From Macrotis lagotis (taxonomy: Eukaryota > Chordata > Mammalia > Peramelemorphia > Peramelidae): 64,000 bases of DNA. A model generated the notes under the pieces. The model saw nothing but the letters and a program-made list of their open reading frames with translations. It made no database searches and was not told where the DNA came from. The position numbers and the translations under genes were made by a program. The stretch spans positions 107,691,971-107,755,970 of the forward strand of contig NC_133665.1 in NCBI RefSeq assembly GCF_037893015.1, written 5' to 3'. The stretch's first letter is position 1. The number at the start of each line of letters is the position of its first letter. Positions 11,601-21,967 of the stretch are shown piece by piece.

Positions 11601-11879
11601 CAGCTACCATTTTTCAAACTTTTACTTTTATGAGAAGCTGGAGGGGAAAGAAGGAGATATAGGAGCTTCATGGTGGGTTTGGAATCCCTCCCCTGAAAAA
11701 ACCAGCTCTTTCCTCAGTTCTCCTCCCTATTCAGGCCCACCCTGGACCCTGCAGCTGTAAGAGATGCTGAGATTTTTCCCCCCTTCCCTTTCTCCCTGTG
11801 GAGAATTGGGGTTTTCCTAGGATATTATCCTTGTCATAACAATCAGAACTCCAGAGAGGTATTGCTCTTAAACCCTCAA

Positions 11880-12040
11880 CACACATTTTTATAACCTTTC
11901 TATTTAATAAGAAAGAGACAGCTCCAATTAGCTGGGAATATTCCACAGAAATGGGATTATTTTAAAAGCTCCGGCAATATTATAAAATAGCTTCAGTAAA
12001 TGAACAGCTGTTGCCTCAGCAGGATCTGTATTCTCTTATT
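11880..12040. promoter_or_regulatory. Candidate conserved element 4
   Basis: Contains the perfect palindrome GGAATATTCC at 11935-11944, an AATTAGCTGG word and an ACAGCTGTTG E-box region near 12005. It is AT-rich and non-repetitive. Confidence 0.3.
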
Positions 12041-12335
12041 GCTCCTCTTCCCTCCACCTCCCTTTTCCAATTTTTTCTCTCTTTCTTCTCGTACCTAATG
12101 CCTTAGGGAACTGTTTATGGAACCCAGAGCTGGGCCTCAGCCAGAGTTAGAGGACCCTAGGGACTCTCTGACCCTATAGGGCATCATGATAGGAACCCAA
12201 GAGCAGGAGCCCTTGGGGATGGATAGGGAGCCATGGCAGGGCTGTGGGCAAAGGCTTGGTCACTTCTGTTTGTCATTCATTGCTGAATGCCCTCATGGAG
12301 ATGGGTGGTGGCATGGAGAATTACAACCAGGGCTG
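12041..12335. other. Unassigned non-coding stretch
   Basis: No repeat or exon recognised. The 77-residue frame at 12186-12419 runs into L2 and shows no domain. Confidence 0.5.
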
Positions 12336-12875
12336 ATTGTGTCAGTCCCTGGCTCAAGAAGCTGCCACTTCTGGGTAAAATGCAATCTCCTCTGTCATTT
12401 AAAGCCATTCACAATCTGACCAGACAAATTTCAGGCTGATTTCACATTATCTACACCTTCCCTCAATATATACACACATTCTGTATTCCAGTCAGAGTGA
12501 ACCTCCAAGTTTTTTCTGCACATTGGCATCCATTTCCTGTCACCACCCTTTTGCATAGGCTGTCCCTCATGCTTAACAGGCTGCTCTCCACTCCCCTGAT
12601 TCTTGAAATCCCTAGGTTCTTTTATGACACAAACCAAATGCTACCTTCTTAGGTTTGGCCTTTCCTGATTCAATCAGCTGTTGGTTGGGGCTCTCTCCTT
12701 TCCCTCTCTAAAATTTATCAGCATTTACTTGGTGTATATAAGAGTAATGGATACACTCACCTGTGTATAGATTGGAATGGAAGTTCTCTGAGGGCAAAGG
12801 AGACTTCAATTTTTGTTTCTGAAAGTCAGCTTCTAACATATTACAACTGCTAAATAAACACTTGTTTAATCATAT
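12336..12875 (+). mobile_element. L2 LINE 3' part
   Basis: Continuous L2 order: gtaaaatgcaatctcctctg, aaagccattcacaatctgacc, ttttgcataggctgtcc, ggcctttcctgattc, then aagttctctgagggcaaagg and ctgctaaataaacacttgtttaat. The terminal portion is well kept. Confidence 0.85.
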
Positions 12876-13255
12876 TAAACTACGGGGACATAAATACCAA
12901 CTAGCTCATTGTTTCTGTGAGAATCTGTCAGGTACATTTGCTACCCTTCACTTTCCAGACATATGTCCTGCCACCATCAAGGGAGCTGCTGTGAGTTGTA
13001 GTCACAGCCATGGGGATAGACTGAGACTAGCTATTCCTCTTCTTTGTCAGTCACCTTTTATAAGTAAGATGTTTGTAACTTAACAGAGCCAGAAGAACTT
13101 GGAGTCAGAATGAGGATTCAGGGTCAAAATTCGGGTCTGGGATGGGGACGGGGGCTGTTTGTGTCTGGGGCTCTTGGGAGGGTCAGGGTTTGCTTAGGGG
13201 CTAGGAGATACTGCTCTCTAATTAGTTATCAAAACTTCATGGACCTCTTGATTTA
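12876..13255. other. Unassigned non-coding stretch
   Basis: G-rich near 13130-13200 (ggacgggggctg, ggctcttgggagggtcaggg). No repeat or exon recognised. Confidence 0.45.
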
Positions 13256-13259
13256 ATAC

Positions 13260-13735
13260 AGAGCTCAAGGAAAGGGAGCAATTTATTAGGCTCCCACTAT
13301 ATCCCAGATACTGGATTAAAAGATTTGCAAATAGTTTCTCACTTGATCCTCACAACAACCATATTAGTAAACTAATATTTATATAGCTCTTTAACATGGA
13401 CAAAGTACTATCCAGCAGAACTATATATGTATATACAAAAAAAATATATACACACACCCATACGTGCATACAAATATACACATATTTTATTTATATATTT
13501 TAAATTTCTACATTTTATATATGTATACACATATATATAAATATGTACATACATAACCTTTTGATCTTCACAACAATTCTGTGAGATAGGTGCTGACACT
13601 GCTCCCATTTTTTAGAGGCACTGAGTTATATCAAAGATAGTAAATAGCTAAAGCAGGATGTGAACTCAGAATTTTATGAGTCCCAGTTTAGCATTCCATC
13701 CTCTGTGCCATCTAGATGTCAATTTAACACCCTGA
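13260..13735 (-). mobile_element. MIR3-like SINE split by AT repeat
   Basis: 13260-13420 (aatttattaggctcccactat, ctcacttgatcctcacaacaacc) and 13555-13735 (cacaacaattctgtgagataggtgctgac, gcaggatgtgaactcag) are the two halves of one antisense element. 13425-13555 between them is a degenerate tata/caca repeat. Confidence 0.65.
13425..13555. repeat. Degenerate TA/CA-rich simple repeat
   Basis: Runs of tatata, cacaca and tatgtata words (for example atatatgtatatac and acacatatatat) interrupt the MIR3-like element. Confidence 0.85.
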
Positions 13736-13919
13736 TCTGCAGTTTAATAATTCCCCACCCTCCCCACCCCCCATGCTTCTGAGTGATCTCAGCCTTCCAA
13801 TTCATCCATAGGTTGAAGTGAGGAAGCTCTGGATCAAATCTCAATCTATCCCCTTTCACTTTCTTTGTGCTCCATCATCTTGAGCTTCACTACTGAGTGA
13901 TCCTCCACAGTGAGTCTCT

Positions 13920-13956
13920 TTGTTGTTATTCAGTTGATTTTCAATTGTGTCATAAA
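13920..13956 (-). mobile_element. SINE 3'-end stub
   Basis: ttgttgttattcagttgattttcaattgtgtc is the antisense 3' end of the same SINE class as the copy at 14022-14275. Only the terminal stub is present. Confidence 0.6.
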
Positions 13957-14021
13957 CCTAAAGGTATCTCCTGAAAGTATCTTAATCATAGCTTAAGCAG
14001 TTTTTCCCTAAAATCTTTGTT

Positions 14022-14275
14022 TTCAGGATTTTCAGTTGTGTCTGATTCTTTGTGATCCCATTTGGTGTTTTCTTGGCAAAGATACTGGAGCAGTTTGTAA
14101 TTTCCTTCACCACCTCACTTTACAGATGAGAAACTGAAGCCAACAGGGTGAAGTGACTTGCCCAGGATCAAACAACTAGTAAGTTTCTGATGTCAGACTT
14201 GAAACAGCAAAGATGAGTCTTCCTGACTTTGGGGTCAATGCTCTGCCTACTGGGTCACCTTCTGTCTAAAATGTT
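14022..14275 (-). mobile_element. Marsupial SINE (gactgaacaac-tail type), antisense
   Basis: Near full length: ttttcagttgtgtctgattctttg, then ttggtgttttcttggcaaagatactggagcag, cagatgagaaactgaag, gacttgcccaggatcaaac and gatgagtcttcctgac, ending in ctctgcctactgggtcacct at the tRNA-like head. Confidence 0.85.
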
Positions 14276-14299
14276 GAGGCCACGAATGGATAAAAAGTC

Positions 14300-14460
14300 A
14301 GGATTTCTGGATTCTATCCTTGAATTTTCCACTGAATCACTGCATGTGATCATGGGCACAGCCCATTTCTACTCTGAGCATTAATTTCCCCCTTTATAAA
14401 AACAGGGATGAATGTCTCTGCCTTTTGGAGTATTTTGAGGCTCAAAAGGGTAGGAAATCT
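14300..14460 (+). mobile_element. MIR fragment
   Basis: tcaggatttctggattctatcct, gatcatgggcacagccca and ctctgagcattaatttcccc follow the sense MIR order. Confidence 0.55.
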
Positions 14461-14549
14461 CTATAAATTAATTACAAATATCTATATAAATATATGATTA
14501 TTATTACTATTGTTATTACTTCCTGTAGCTGTACATTTCTCACCTTGTG

Positions 14550-14730
14550 ATCTTTGGGGTTTTATTTTTGTTGTTTTGTTTTGTTTTGTTTTTTGTTTTG
14601 CAAGGCAGTGGGATTAAGCAGCTTGCCCAAGGCCACACAGGTAATTATTAAGTGTCTGAGGCCAGATTTGAACTCAGGTACTCCTGACTCCAGGGCTGGT
14701 GCTCTATCTACTGTGCTACCTAGCTGCCCA
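14550..14730 (-). mobile_element. Young marsupial SINE, left member of tandem pair
   Basis: Antisense copy with a T-rich tail at 14562-14600 and then gcaaggcagtgggattaag, ggccacacaggtaattattaagtgtctgaggcc and ctaccta gctgccc as its head end. The same class of SINE follows at once at 14736. A matching ctcaccttgtg lies outside both copies. Confidence 0.92.
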
Positions 14731-14735
14731 AAGCT

Positions 14736-14890
14736 ATTTTTTTTTAGGTTTTTTGAAAGGCAAATGGGGTTAAGCGGCTTGCCCAAGGCCACACAGCTAA
14801 GTAATTATTAAGTATCTGAGGTTGCATTTGAACTCAGGTTCTCCTGACTCCAGGGCTGGTGCTCTATCCACTGCACCACCTAGCTGCCCC
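14736..14890 (-). mobile_element. Young marsupial SINE, right member of tandem pair
   Basis: Antisense copy: T9 tail, then ggcaaatggggttaagcgg, cacagctaagtaattattaagtatctgagg and caccacctagctgcccc at its head. The duplicated target ctcaccttgtg is at 14539-14549 and 14890-14900 and brackets both copies, so the second insertion probably landed in the tail of the first. Confidence 0.93.
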
Positions 14891-14900
14891 TCACCTTGTG

Positions 14901-15640
14901 TTTTTATATTGAAGACAGAATTTTCTTAAAAGTAAAGCAAATAGTGTTAATCAATTAGTGGTAAAAGAGTTGGCCACAAACTTTGATAAATTGCCTGTCG
15001 CCAGTCCACTAATTGTTTCTATTCTTTGTATTGAGCCCTGGCTTCCTAGGTCTTGGAGGTATACCCACAGATCCATTCTGGTGTTGTGTTTAAGACTAGA
15101 GGTTACCCAGATAGAGGCTGCTAGAAGAACCTCTTCATTTGCCCATTTCCCCCTATCCTTCCCTGGAAAGATACCAGGGCCAAGTAGGGCATGACCAGCA
15201 GAGTAGAAAAAGAATCACAGGTGCCTGATCTGATGTACATTTCTGCCCAGAATTACCGTGTGAAGAAGCCCCTAGTCTGATGGTGGTAGTGGTGGTCAGA
15301 AGGTGGGTTCTGTTATGGAACCCTACAATGGGATCCCACTTTGGGCTGTATCCTCTGAAAGACTGGGGCTCTTGTTGCCAAGCAGAGAGGAAGGAGAAGG
15401 GGACTGGAAGGCCTCAGCTGGGCAGCCATACAACCTGTCATATGGTGTTTTCCCTACTCTCATTGAGAGCAATATGGAGGCCAACTATTTGCCAAGGAAA
15501 TAGAAGCTGAGTATAGTAGCAAAGTGACACAATGTAGTGAATGTTGGCTTCTATCAGGATAGTTTGGGCCCAAAGAACCTGCTTTTATTGGAAGGGGGTA
15601 AGATGAGGGTGAAGTCATGGAATGCCTTAGCTGACAGAAG
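14901..15640. other. Unassigned non-coding stretch
   Basis: No repeat or domain recognised. Several frames of 60-80 residues overlap here in different frames and none looks like a known protein. Confidence 0.45.
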
Positions 15641-15800
15641 TCATCGAATACTACCTCTCCATTTTAAGATGAGGAACCTGAGGCCCTGAAAGGGAAAAAA
15701 AATCATCCAGAAAATGAGAGACAATCTGGATCTGGATCTCCTCACTCTAAATCTTGTGCTGGTCTCACCATTCCACACTACTTCACTCCTGTATCTTGTA
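15641..15800. mobile_element. CR1/L3- or MIR-like fragment
   Basis: Decayed text: ctctccattttaagatgaggaacctgaggccctgaaagg followed by gatctggatctcctcactctaaatct. Confidence 0.5.
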
Positions 15801-16059
15801 GGCAAGCACAGGAAAAGAGGTAGAAAATGAGGCAGAGGTGGGGGCAGGGAAAGGATCAGATGATCTTCAAGGTCCCACCAAATATTCACATCCTGTGAAT
15901 CTGAGCCTCGAAAGTCATCTTGATTTTTGCCAAGTCAGCATTTTCATCATCTTAATCCTAGCATTTGGGCATGTCTGCTTGGATGGGGGTTGAGGGTTGT
16001 TGGAGAGGGTGGGGGAAGAGGGAAAGGGAAGTGCCTCCATTTAAAAGCCAAGCTAAAAG

Positions 16060-16250
16060 CCAAAAAAAAAAAACATGCTAAGATATTTTGCTGCGGCAGA
16101 CAGGATGAGCAAACTGCGGTCGTTAACATGATAAAAGTCGCTTTGTACGGGTGTAAAATTCATTTTTCCCCATTTAGCACATGGCACATTTGCATGAGGC
16201 TTCATTTCCAAAGCACTTTTGGGAACTTCACTCTCACAGCCCCTCCTGGG
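16060..16250. promoter_or_regulatory. Candidate conserved element 5 (CpG-retaining, octamer)
   Basis: Five CpGs lie within about 60 bases (16092-16150), which is unusual in CpG-depleted mammalian DNA. A perfect POU octamer ATTTGCAT is at 16188-16195, and GTTAAC and CATGATAAAAG words are present. The overlapping 109-residue frame starting at 15927 has no recognised domain. Confidence 0.45.
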
Positions 16251-16469
16251 GAATGATGAGAATCATTCCCATTTCACAGCTGGAAAACCTGAGGCCCAGG
16301 GAGGGTGGACCCTTCTTTAAACAGGGAAAACCTCTCTGAGTCATGACCCTCAGAGGTAAAGGTCATCCTTGGTATTTGACCAGGAGGACAAGAAGACCAA
16401 GAGATCCCAGACTCTTCAGCAGTAGGGTTGGCCTAGCACCATTTTGTCAAAACAGTAGCCTTTAGTAAA

Positions 16470-16635
16470 ATCAGTTTTGGACAGAATCAGGACATCTAGT
16501 TCTCTTAACTCCACCGCATGTTCTTTGTGTGACCTTGGGCAAATTTCTTCCTCTTCCTGGGCCTCAGTTTCTTTGGCCTTAAAATTAGGCTGTTAGACCA
16601 AATGATCTCTAGGGTTCCTTCTATTCTAACATTTT
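16470..16635 (+). mobile_element. MIR fragment
   Basis: gacatctagttctcttaactcc, gtgtgaccttgggcaaatttctt, ctgggcctcagtttcttt and ccaaatgatctctagggttcct follow the sense MIR. Confidence 0.7.
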
Positions 16636-16644
16636 AGAATAGAC

Positions 16645-16952
16645 AAGCTAGATTGTACAATGGTTAGAGCATTGGCTTTGGAGTCAGGAGGACAGAAGTT
16701 CAAATCCAGCATCAGACATTTTCTAGTTATTTGAACTTGGGCAAGTCACTTCACCCTGATTGCCTCACATCCAAGGCCATCTCCAGTCATCTCAATTCTT
16801 ATCTGGCCATTGGACTCAGATGGGTTCTAGAGGAGAAAGTGAGGCTAGTGATTTAGCACAGCCATCCCACACTCAAATTCAATTCATGTGTTTGTTGTAA
16901 CATCATCTCCCTGATGTCATGGTCTTTGAGAATGATGGACAGACATCACTTT
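16645..16952 (+). mobile_element. Marsupial SINE (ggacaaacaac-tail type)
   Basis: Near full length. Head gtacaatggttagagcattgg, B box agttcaaatcc, then gggcaagtcacttcaccctgattgcctcacatcc, aggagaaagtgaggctagtg and ctccctgatgtcatggtctttgagaatgatggacaga. Confidence 0.9.
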
Positions 16953-16968
16953 AGAATTCAAAATGGTC

Positions 16969-17114
16969 CCTTTTTTGGGGCAAGGCAATCGGGTTAAGTA
17001 ACTTGTCCAAGGTCACACAGCTAGGTAATTATTAAGTGTCTGAGGTCAAATTTGAACTCAGATCCTCCTGACTCCAGGGTTGGTGCTCTATCCACTGCAC
17101 CACCTGGCTGTCCC
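16969..17114 (-). mobile_element. Marsupial SINE (gccttgcaaaa-tail type), antisense
   Basis: caaggcaatcgggttaagtaact, cacacagctaggtaattattaagtgtctgagg, ctccactgcaccacctggctgtccc. The flanks 16953-16968 and 17115-17130 match at 13 of 16 positions and look like a decayed target-site duplication starting agaattca. Confidence 0.9.
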
Positions 17115-17204
17115 AGAATTCAGGATAGTCTAAAGGACAGAGCACTATATTGGGTGTCAAAGACTCTGGATAACAATCATAATAATAATGACCACAAAAA
17201 TAAT

Positions 17205-17435
17205 AATTTTTTTGTTCAGTTGTTTCAAACAACATGTTGGGATTTTCTTAGTAGAACTACAGGGGTGGTTTGCTATTTCCTTCTCCAGCTTATTTTCCAG
17301 ATGAGGAAGCTGAGGCAAATAGAGTTAAGTGACTTGCCTAGGGTCACACAACTAGTAAATATCTGAGGTCAAATTTGAACTCAGCTCTTCTTGACTCCAG
17401 GTCTGGTGCTTCTCTGTGCACTGCACTATGCCCTC
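17205..17435 (-). mobile_element. Marsupial SINE (gactgaacaac-tail type), antisense
   Basis: ttttgttcagttgtttcaaac, ggggtggtttgctatttccttctccag, gatgaggaagctgaggcaaatagagttaagtgacttgcctagggtcacaca, then cttcttgactccagg. Confidence 0.88.
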
Positions 17436-17535
17436 AAAACATTAACATTTCTATAGAACCATAAAGTTTGCAAAGCACTTTGCAAATGTTAACTCATTTT
17501 ATCCTCAAACAAATAGCATGTGCTTGCCAGACAGA
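17436..17535 (-). mobile_element. MIR3-like fragment
   Basis: ttaacatttctatagaaccataaagtttgcaaagcactttgcaaatgttaactcattttatcctc is the start of the antisense MIR3-like consensus. Confidence 0.6.
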
Positions 17536-18080
17536 TAAAAACTGATCTGGGAAAGCTAGTAGCATCGCTGACCAGACTATGAACTCCAGTGGTAGATTCC
17601 TGATCCTCTGGACCTGCCAGAAGCTCAAGATATAGGTGACCTAAAATCCAGACAATTCCCTAGAATGCTTTTTGCCACCTCTCCCAGGAAGTCCCCTCCT
17701 ACCCCACTTCCCCACCAGCTTCCTACAGTGACCAGGCATCATGGGAATTGGTGAAGAAGAAAACTGACCCCATTCGGGAGACAGAGAAAGTCAGAGACAT
17801 CCATTTCTCCCTGCTTTGAGTGAATTATCCTTTACTACTAAAATGAGAGATTGGAAGTTTTATGGTGACTCTTGCTGTCAATGGCCACTGCTGATAGAAA
17901 CATGATTTCCTGCTTTCCTTCTTCCTCAAAGGCTTGATAAGAGCTGCTAAAAATTTGTTACATATATTTGGGCACTTTAGACCAGAGAACCTAGAAGAGC
18001 AGAGCTAGAAGAGACCTAGTCTCAACTCATTCATTTTATGAATGTGGAATTTATAAATTCTGGAGAAGTCAAGGTCATAA
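17536..18080. other. Unassigned non-coding stretch
   Basis: No repeat or exon recognised up to the purine microsatellite. Confidence 0.45.
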
Positions 18081-18083
18081 AAT

Positions 18084-18735
18084 AGGAAGGGAAGGAAGGA
18101 AGGAAGGAAGGAAGGAAGGAAGGAAGGAAGGAAGGAAGGAAGGGAGGGAGGGAGGGAGGGAGGGAGGGAGGAAGGGAAGAAGAAAGGAAAAAGGAAGGAG
18201 GGAAGGAAGGAAGGAGGGAAAGAAAGAAGGGGAGGGAGGAAGGAAGGAAGGAAAGAAGGGTGAAAGAATGGAAGAAGGAAGGGAGGGAAAATGGAGGGAG
18301 GAAAGGAGAAAGGAAGGAAAGAAGGGATGGAGGAAGAAAAAAGGAAGAAAGGAATGAAGGAAGGGAAAGAGGTAAGGAAGGACAGAAGGGAGGAAGGAAG
18401 GAAAGGAAGGAGGAAGGAAGGAAAGAAGGGAGGAAGGGCAGGAGGAAAGGAGGGAGGGAGGAAGGGAGAAAGAGAGAGGAAGAAAAGAAGGAAGGAAGGA
18501 AGGAAGGAAGGAAGGAAGGAAGGACAGGAGGAAGGAAGGAAGGAAAGAAGGGAGGAAGAAAGGGAGGGAGGAAAAGAGGGTGGGAGGAAGGGAGAAAGAA
18601 AGGAAGGAAAGGGGAGGGAGGGAGGAAGGAAAAAAGGGAGGGGAGGGAAGAGGGAAGGGAGGAAGGAAAAGAGGGATGGAAGGAGGGAGGAAGGAAGGGA
18701 GGAAAAGAAAAGAGGGAAGGATTGAAAGAAGGAAG
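18084..18735 (+). repeat. (GGAA)n/(GGGA)n purine microsatellite, about 650 bp
   Basis: Nearly pure purine on the plus strand. A regular GGAA block at 18087-18141 passes into GGGA (18142-18169), then a degenerate ggaagg/gaaagg mosaic with a second clean GGAA block near 18487-18523. The long frames on both strands here (up to 245 residues) are low-complexity translations of the repeat, not genes. Confidence 0.98.
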
Positions 18736-18962
18736 TAAGCATTTATTAAATGTCTACTGTGTGGTAGACACTTTGCAAATATGAACTCACTTGATCCTCA
18801 TGACCACCCTGAGAGATAGGTGTTATTAATATCTCTATTTTACACTTGAGGAAATTGAGGCAGGCAGAAGTTAGTTGATTTATCCAGGGTAGCACAACCA
18901 GTATGTACCTGAGGCCAATTTGAACTCATTTCTTCCTGCCTCTGTGTCACCTAGTTGCTCTA
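18736..18962 (-). mobile_element. MIR3-like SINE, antisense
   Basis: gcatttattaaatgtctactgtgtgg, cacttgatcctcatgaccaccctgagagataggtgttatt, cttgaggaaattgaggcagg and ctgtgtcacctagttgct. It abuts the purine tract directly. Confidence 0.75.
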
Positions 18963-19519
18963 AGAGGTATAGCTTGGATTGGATATACAGATGCATACTA
19001 TGAAGATCATGAGGACTCTCAAGAACTCTTGAATATAATGTTAGGATCAAGTTTGAGGGGAAAGGGGCAGATCATTGTTTAAGGGGAAGTGAGGTAAGTT
19101 CAAAGGCATGATCCAGGCAAAGTACTATGAAATATTTGAGGAAGGAGTTTTCCTTCCACAGCACTTCTCATTTGAAACTCCTTTCATGTACATTATCTCA
19201 TTTCTATGAAGCATTGGCAGGGCTTAAGCACCCTTCCATTGACTTTCAGCAGAAAGAGCTATTCATCCCTCAGTGGATGCTCTCACCAAGTCCTCAGAGA
19301 GGCCCCTACTGTCACTGACAAGCTGGGAACCATGGGAAGGATATTGTGAAGGAAAAATAAATGATTTCTCCCTCCTCCTCCACTATTGGGGAGGGAAGAA
19401 ATATGTGTTATACGTTTGGGGGTCAGTAAATAAGACAAATCATTGTGACTTTATCAGCTGGTCCCCAGCCTTCTCTCCTTCCTCCCAAATAGGGCCTGGC
19501 CCGTTTGAGCCTTGCTACC
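18963..19519. other. Unassigned non-coding stretch
   Basis: No repeat or exon recognised. Contains tcatttgaaactcctttcatgtacattatctcatttctatgaag, possibly a trace of a MIR3-like repeat at 19160-19210. Confidence 0.4.
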
Positions 19520-19650
19520 TCTAGGGAGACAGGTGCATCCTGACTGATTAGCAGCTGATAGGATTCCAGCTGGAGTAATTAATAAGATAAGGCCTAGTTG
19601 TTTCTGTGCAGCACATATATAGGTATACCTTGTGACCAAAGCTTTTTCCT
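19520..19650. promoter_or_regulatory. Candidate conserved element 6
   Basis: Non-repetitive stretch with GATTAGCAGCTG, AGTAATTAATAA and a GATA-type AGATAA site at 19585-19590 followed by GG. Motif presence only; function unproven. Confidence 0.33.
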
Positions 19651-19739
19651 TTCCCAGGGTGCCTCAGGAAAATCAGTGTGCAGAAGAAGAGAGGAGGGGA
19701 GATGCTGAGCATCACTGATGCTTGTCACAAGATTCTTAG

Positions 19740-19865
19740 ATTCCTAAAATGTCAGAACTGATAGGGACCTTGGAACACAGAATGTTCAGCAGAGCTGGGG
19801 GGGGATCCCGATACCTAGAATATTAGCTGTTAAATCTGGAAGAGATTTTAGAAGCTAGAACAATG
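19740..19865. repeat. Decayed atgtcagaactg-type repeat
   Basis: atgtcagaactgatagggaccttggaacacagaatgttcag is followed by looser copies of the same phrase (ttaaatctggaagagattttagaag). It resembles the CR1/L3-linked short-unit repeat seen at 52880-53010. Confidence 0.45.
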
Positions 19866-19889
19866 CTTCTTCTCAATGTTCTCTATTTC

Positions 19890-20645
19890 TGGTGAGGATC
19901 TCAATTGGGTGACCTTGGAGTCACCTTCACTTCTTCATTCTCTCTCACCCCACAGATCCTATAGATTGTCTAAGTTTGTCCATTCTACGTCTTGGATACT
20001 TCTGACATCGGTTTCCTTTGTTCACATATCCCACCATTCTAGTTCAAGCCTTAGTCACCTTTCAACTGGATGATTGTATCCTTGCCTCAACTGTCCGCTC
20101 TTTGACCCATTCTTCCAACAGGTGCCAAAATGATTTTCCTGAAGCACTGATGTGACCAAGTCATTCTCCTGTTCAATAAAATCCGGTAGCCCCCTATTCC
20201 AGTGACTCCAGGGCCATACACAAATTCCTTTATTTAAAATTTCAAGCCTTGCACAATCCAAATCCAAACTTTTCAGGTTTTATTAGATACAACTTCCTTT
20301 CATGCAGTCCAGTCTTATTACTGTTCTGTTCACACAATACTCCATTTTCTATCTTGTTATATGCTGTCTGCCATTCCTGGAATGATCTCCCTTCCACCTT
20401 GTAAGATCTTTTTTGTTGCCTTCTTTATGGTCAGCTTCTCCATGAAGCCCTTTGTGATCTACCTCACCCCTGCCTTCTCCTCCTTGGAAAAAAATTACCT
20501 TTAAAAACTTCTCCATTTATTTATATATGTGTATGTTTTCTAACCAATAGAATATAAGTTCCTTGGCAGTAGAAATTGTTTGTATATCTATGGACTAGTA
20601 TTGTAATTAGCACAAAGCATAAACTTAATAAATGGTTGCTGATTG
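19890..20645 (+). mobile_element. L2 LINE 3' end
   Basis: Long, well-ordered L2: ttggagtcaccttcacttcttc, cctcaactgtccgctctttgac, accaagtcattctcctgttcaataaaatcc, then ttccaccttgtaagatct, catgaagccctttgtgatc and the 3' UTR aatagaatataagttccttggcag...cttaataaatggttgctgattg. Confidence 0.9.
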
Positions 20646-20865
20646 GTGGCAGAGTAACTAGAGCCCTGGACCTGGAATCAGAATAACCTGAGTTCAAATC
20701 CTGTCCCAGATACTGTCTGTATGACCCTGAGCAAGTCACTTCACTTCTGTCTATTTCAGTTTTCTCATCTGCAAAGTGGGGATAATAATTGTAACTGCCT
20801 ACCAGGAGTTCATATTGATAAAGTGCCAAACTCAGTGCCTACCACATGCTTAAAAAGTGCTTGTG
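20646..20865 (+). mobile_element. tRNA-derived SINE, old
   Basis: gtaactagagccctggacctggaatc, gagttcaaatcc, tgaccctgagcaagtcacttcac, then aaagtggggataataattgtaactgcctaccagg. Sense orientation, directly after the L2 tail. Confidence 0.8.
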
Positions 20866-20992
20866 AGGAAACTGAGGCAGACAGAAGTGAAGTGACTTGC
20901 CTAGGTTACTCAACTAGTAAGCATCTAGGACTGGATTTGAATATGGGTCTTCAGTATTCTGGGCCCAGCACTCATTGTGTCAGTTGACTGTC
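20866..20992 (-). mobile_element. SINE/MIR fragment, antisense
   Basis: gaggaaactgaggcagacagaagtgaagtgacttgcctagg, actagtaagcatctaggactggatttg. It is opposite in orientation to the neighbouring SINE. Confidence 0.7.
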
Positions 20993-20999
20993 TCAAAAA

Positions 21000-21235
21000 T
21001 GACATGGAAAGCCAAAGGTAGAAGGGACTGTAAATCATAGGACATAGAAGGGTCCTTAGAAGATGGTGATTTTTGCCCTCTTCACTTCATCTTAGAGGTC
21101 TTCAAATACAAAGACTAAATGACCATTTGTTATTTGATTCTTGGTCAGATATAGGTAGGACCAGATGACTTCTGAGGTCTTTTTCAACTCTGAGATTGTC
21201 TGAAAATCTCCTAAGATTTCAGAGGAAGAAGGTAT
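21000..21235 (+). mobile_element. CR1/L3-like fragment
   Basis: aaagactaaatgaccatttgttattt...cagatataggtaggaccagatgacttctgaggtctttttcaactctgagatt follows the widespread mammalian CR1/L3 terminal text. Confidence 0.55.
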
Positions 21236-21754
21236 TGTATCATACTAGGAAATTGGAGGAGACTGCATTTGAACTTGGCCATGAGGGATGTGCAGGATTC
21301 TATAAAGTGGGGGTTTTCCTTCCAAATGCTAATATTCTAAGAGTTGAATAAACCAAGATGTCTTTTTCTGTTTCATCTTGCTCTGGAGAACAGGACTTCA
21401 CTAGCAATGGGTGGAAGAGCTGCTCTCTTATATGAGGCAAGCCACAACTGGGGTTTCAACTGCCTTTGATGAAGGGAATTCACCAAAGCAACAAGAGCTC
21501 ACTTCTCAAGATGGCTTCTTTGTAGGCCAATTTCCTACTGCCTGGGATCAGAGGAGGGCAGATTTCTTCTCAGAGAAAAGGTTTCCATCTAGGAAAGTTC
21601 TTCTCCCAAGGAACCTACCTAGTCAATCTTCTTTCCTCCTGCTTCCCTTCCCTGCATCAGCCTACTTTCCTGCTCAGTTAGATTCACATCCTTCATTCCC
21701 TCTGCCTATCATTACCTTTCTCCTTACCCTTCAGAGCAATAACGATCAATAAAC
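21236..21754. other. Unassigned non-coding stretch
   Basis: The 113-residue frame at 21411-21752 has no recognised domain and no splice or start context, so I do not call it a gene. Confidence 0.45.
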
Positions 21755-21967
21755 ATATATGAAGTTGTGCCAAACACTGTGCTAAGTGCTGAGTATAGAA
21801 AGAAAAACCAAAACCAAAATATTTCAGGTATCTCCATGTTGCTTTCTTAATAGATATCTGGCTGGGTCCATTAACTTAGGACTGGGGTCAGTAAACTGGG
21901 GACAGTAAACTAAGAATATCTGTTAGAGTGAGGAGCAGGTATGACCAGCTTGGTAGGTTTGATCCGT

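Noticed and set aside
18005..18784. Frames of 245 and 174 residues on opposite strands
   Set aside because: Both are translations of the purine microsatellite (Pro/Ser/Phe or Lys/Gly/Arg/Glu only).
21411..21752. 113-residue frame
   Set aside because: No domain, no splice context and composition like its surroundings.
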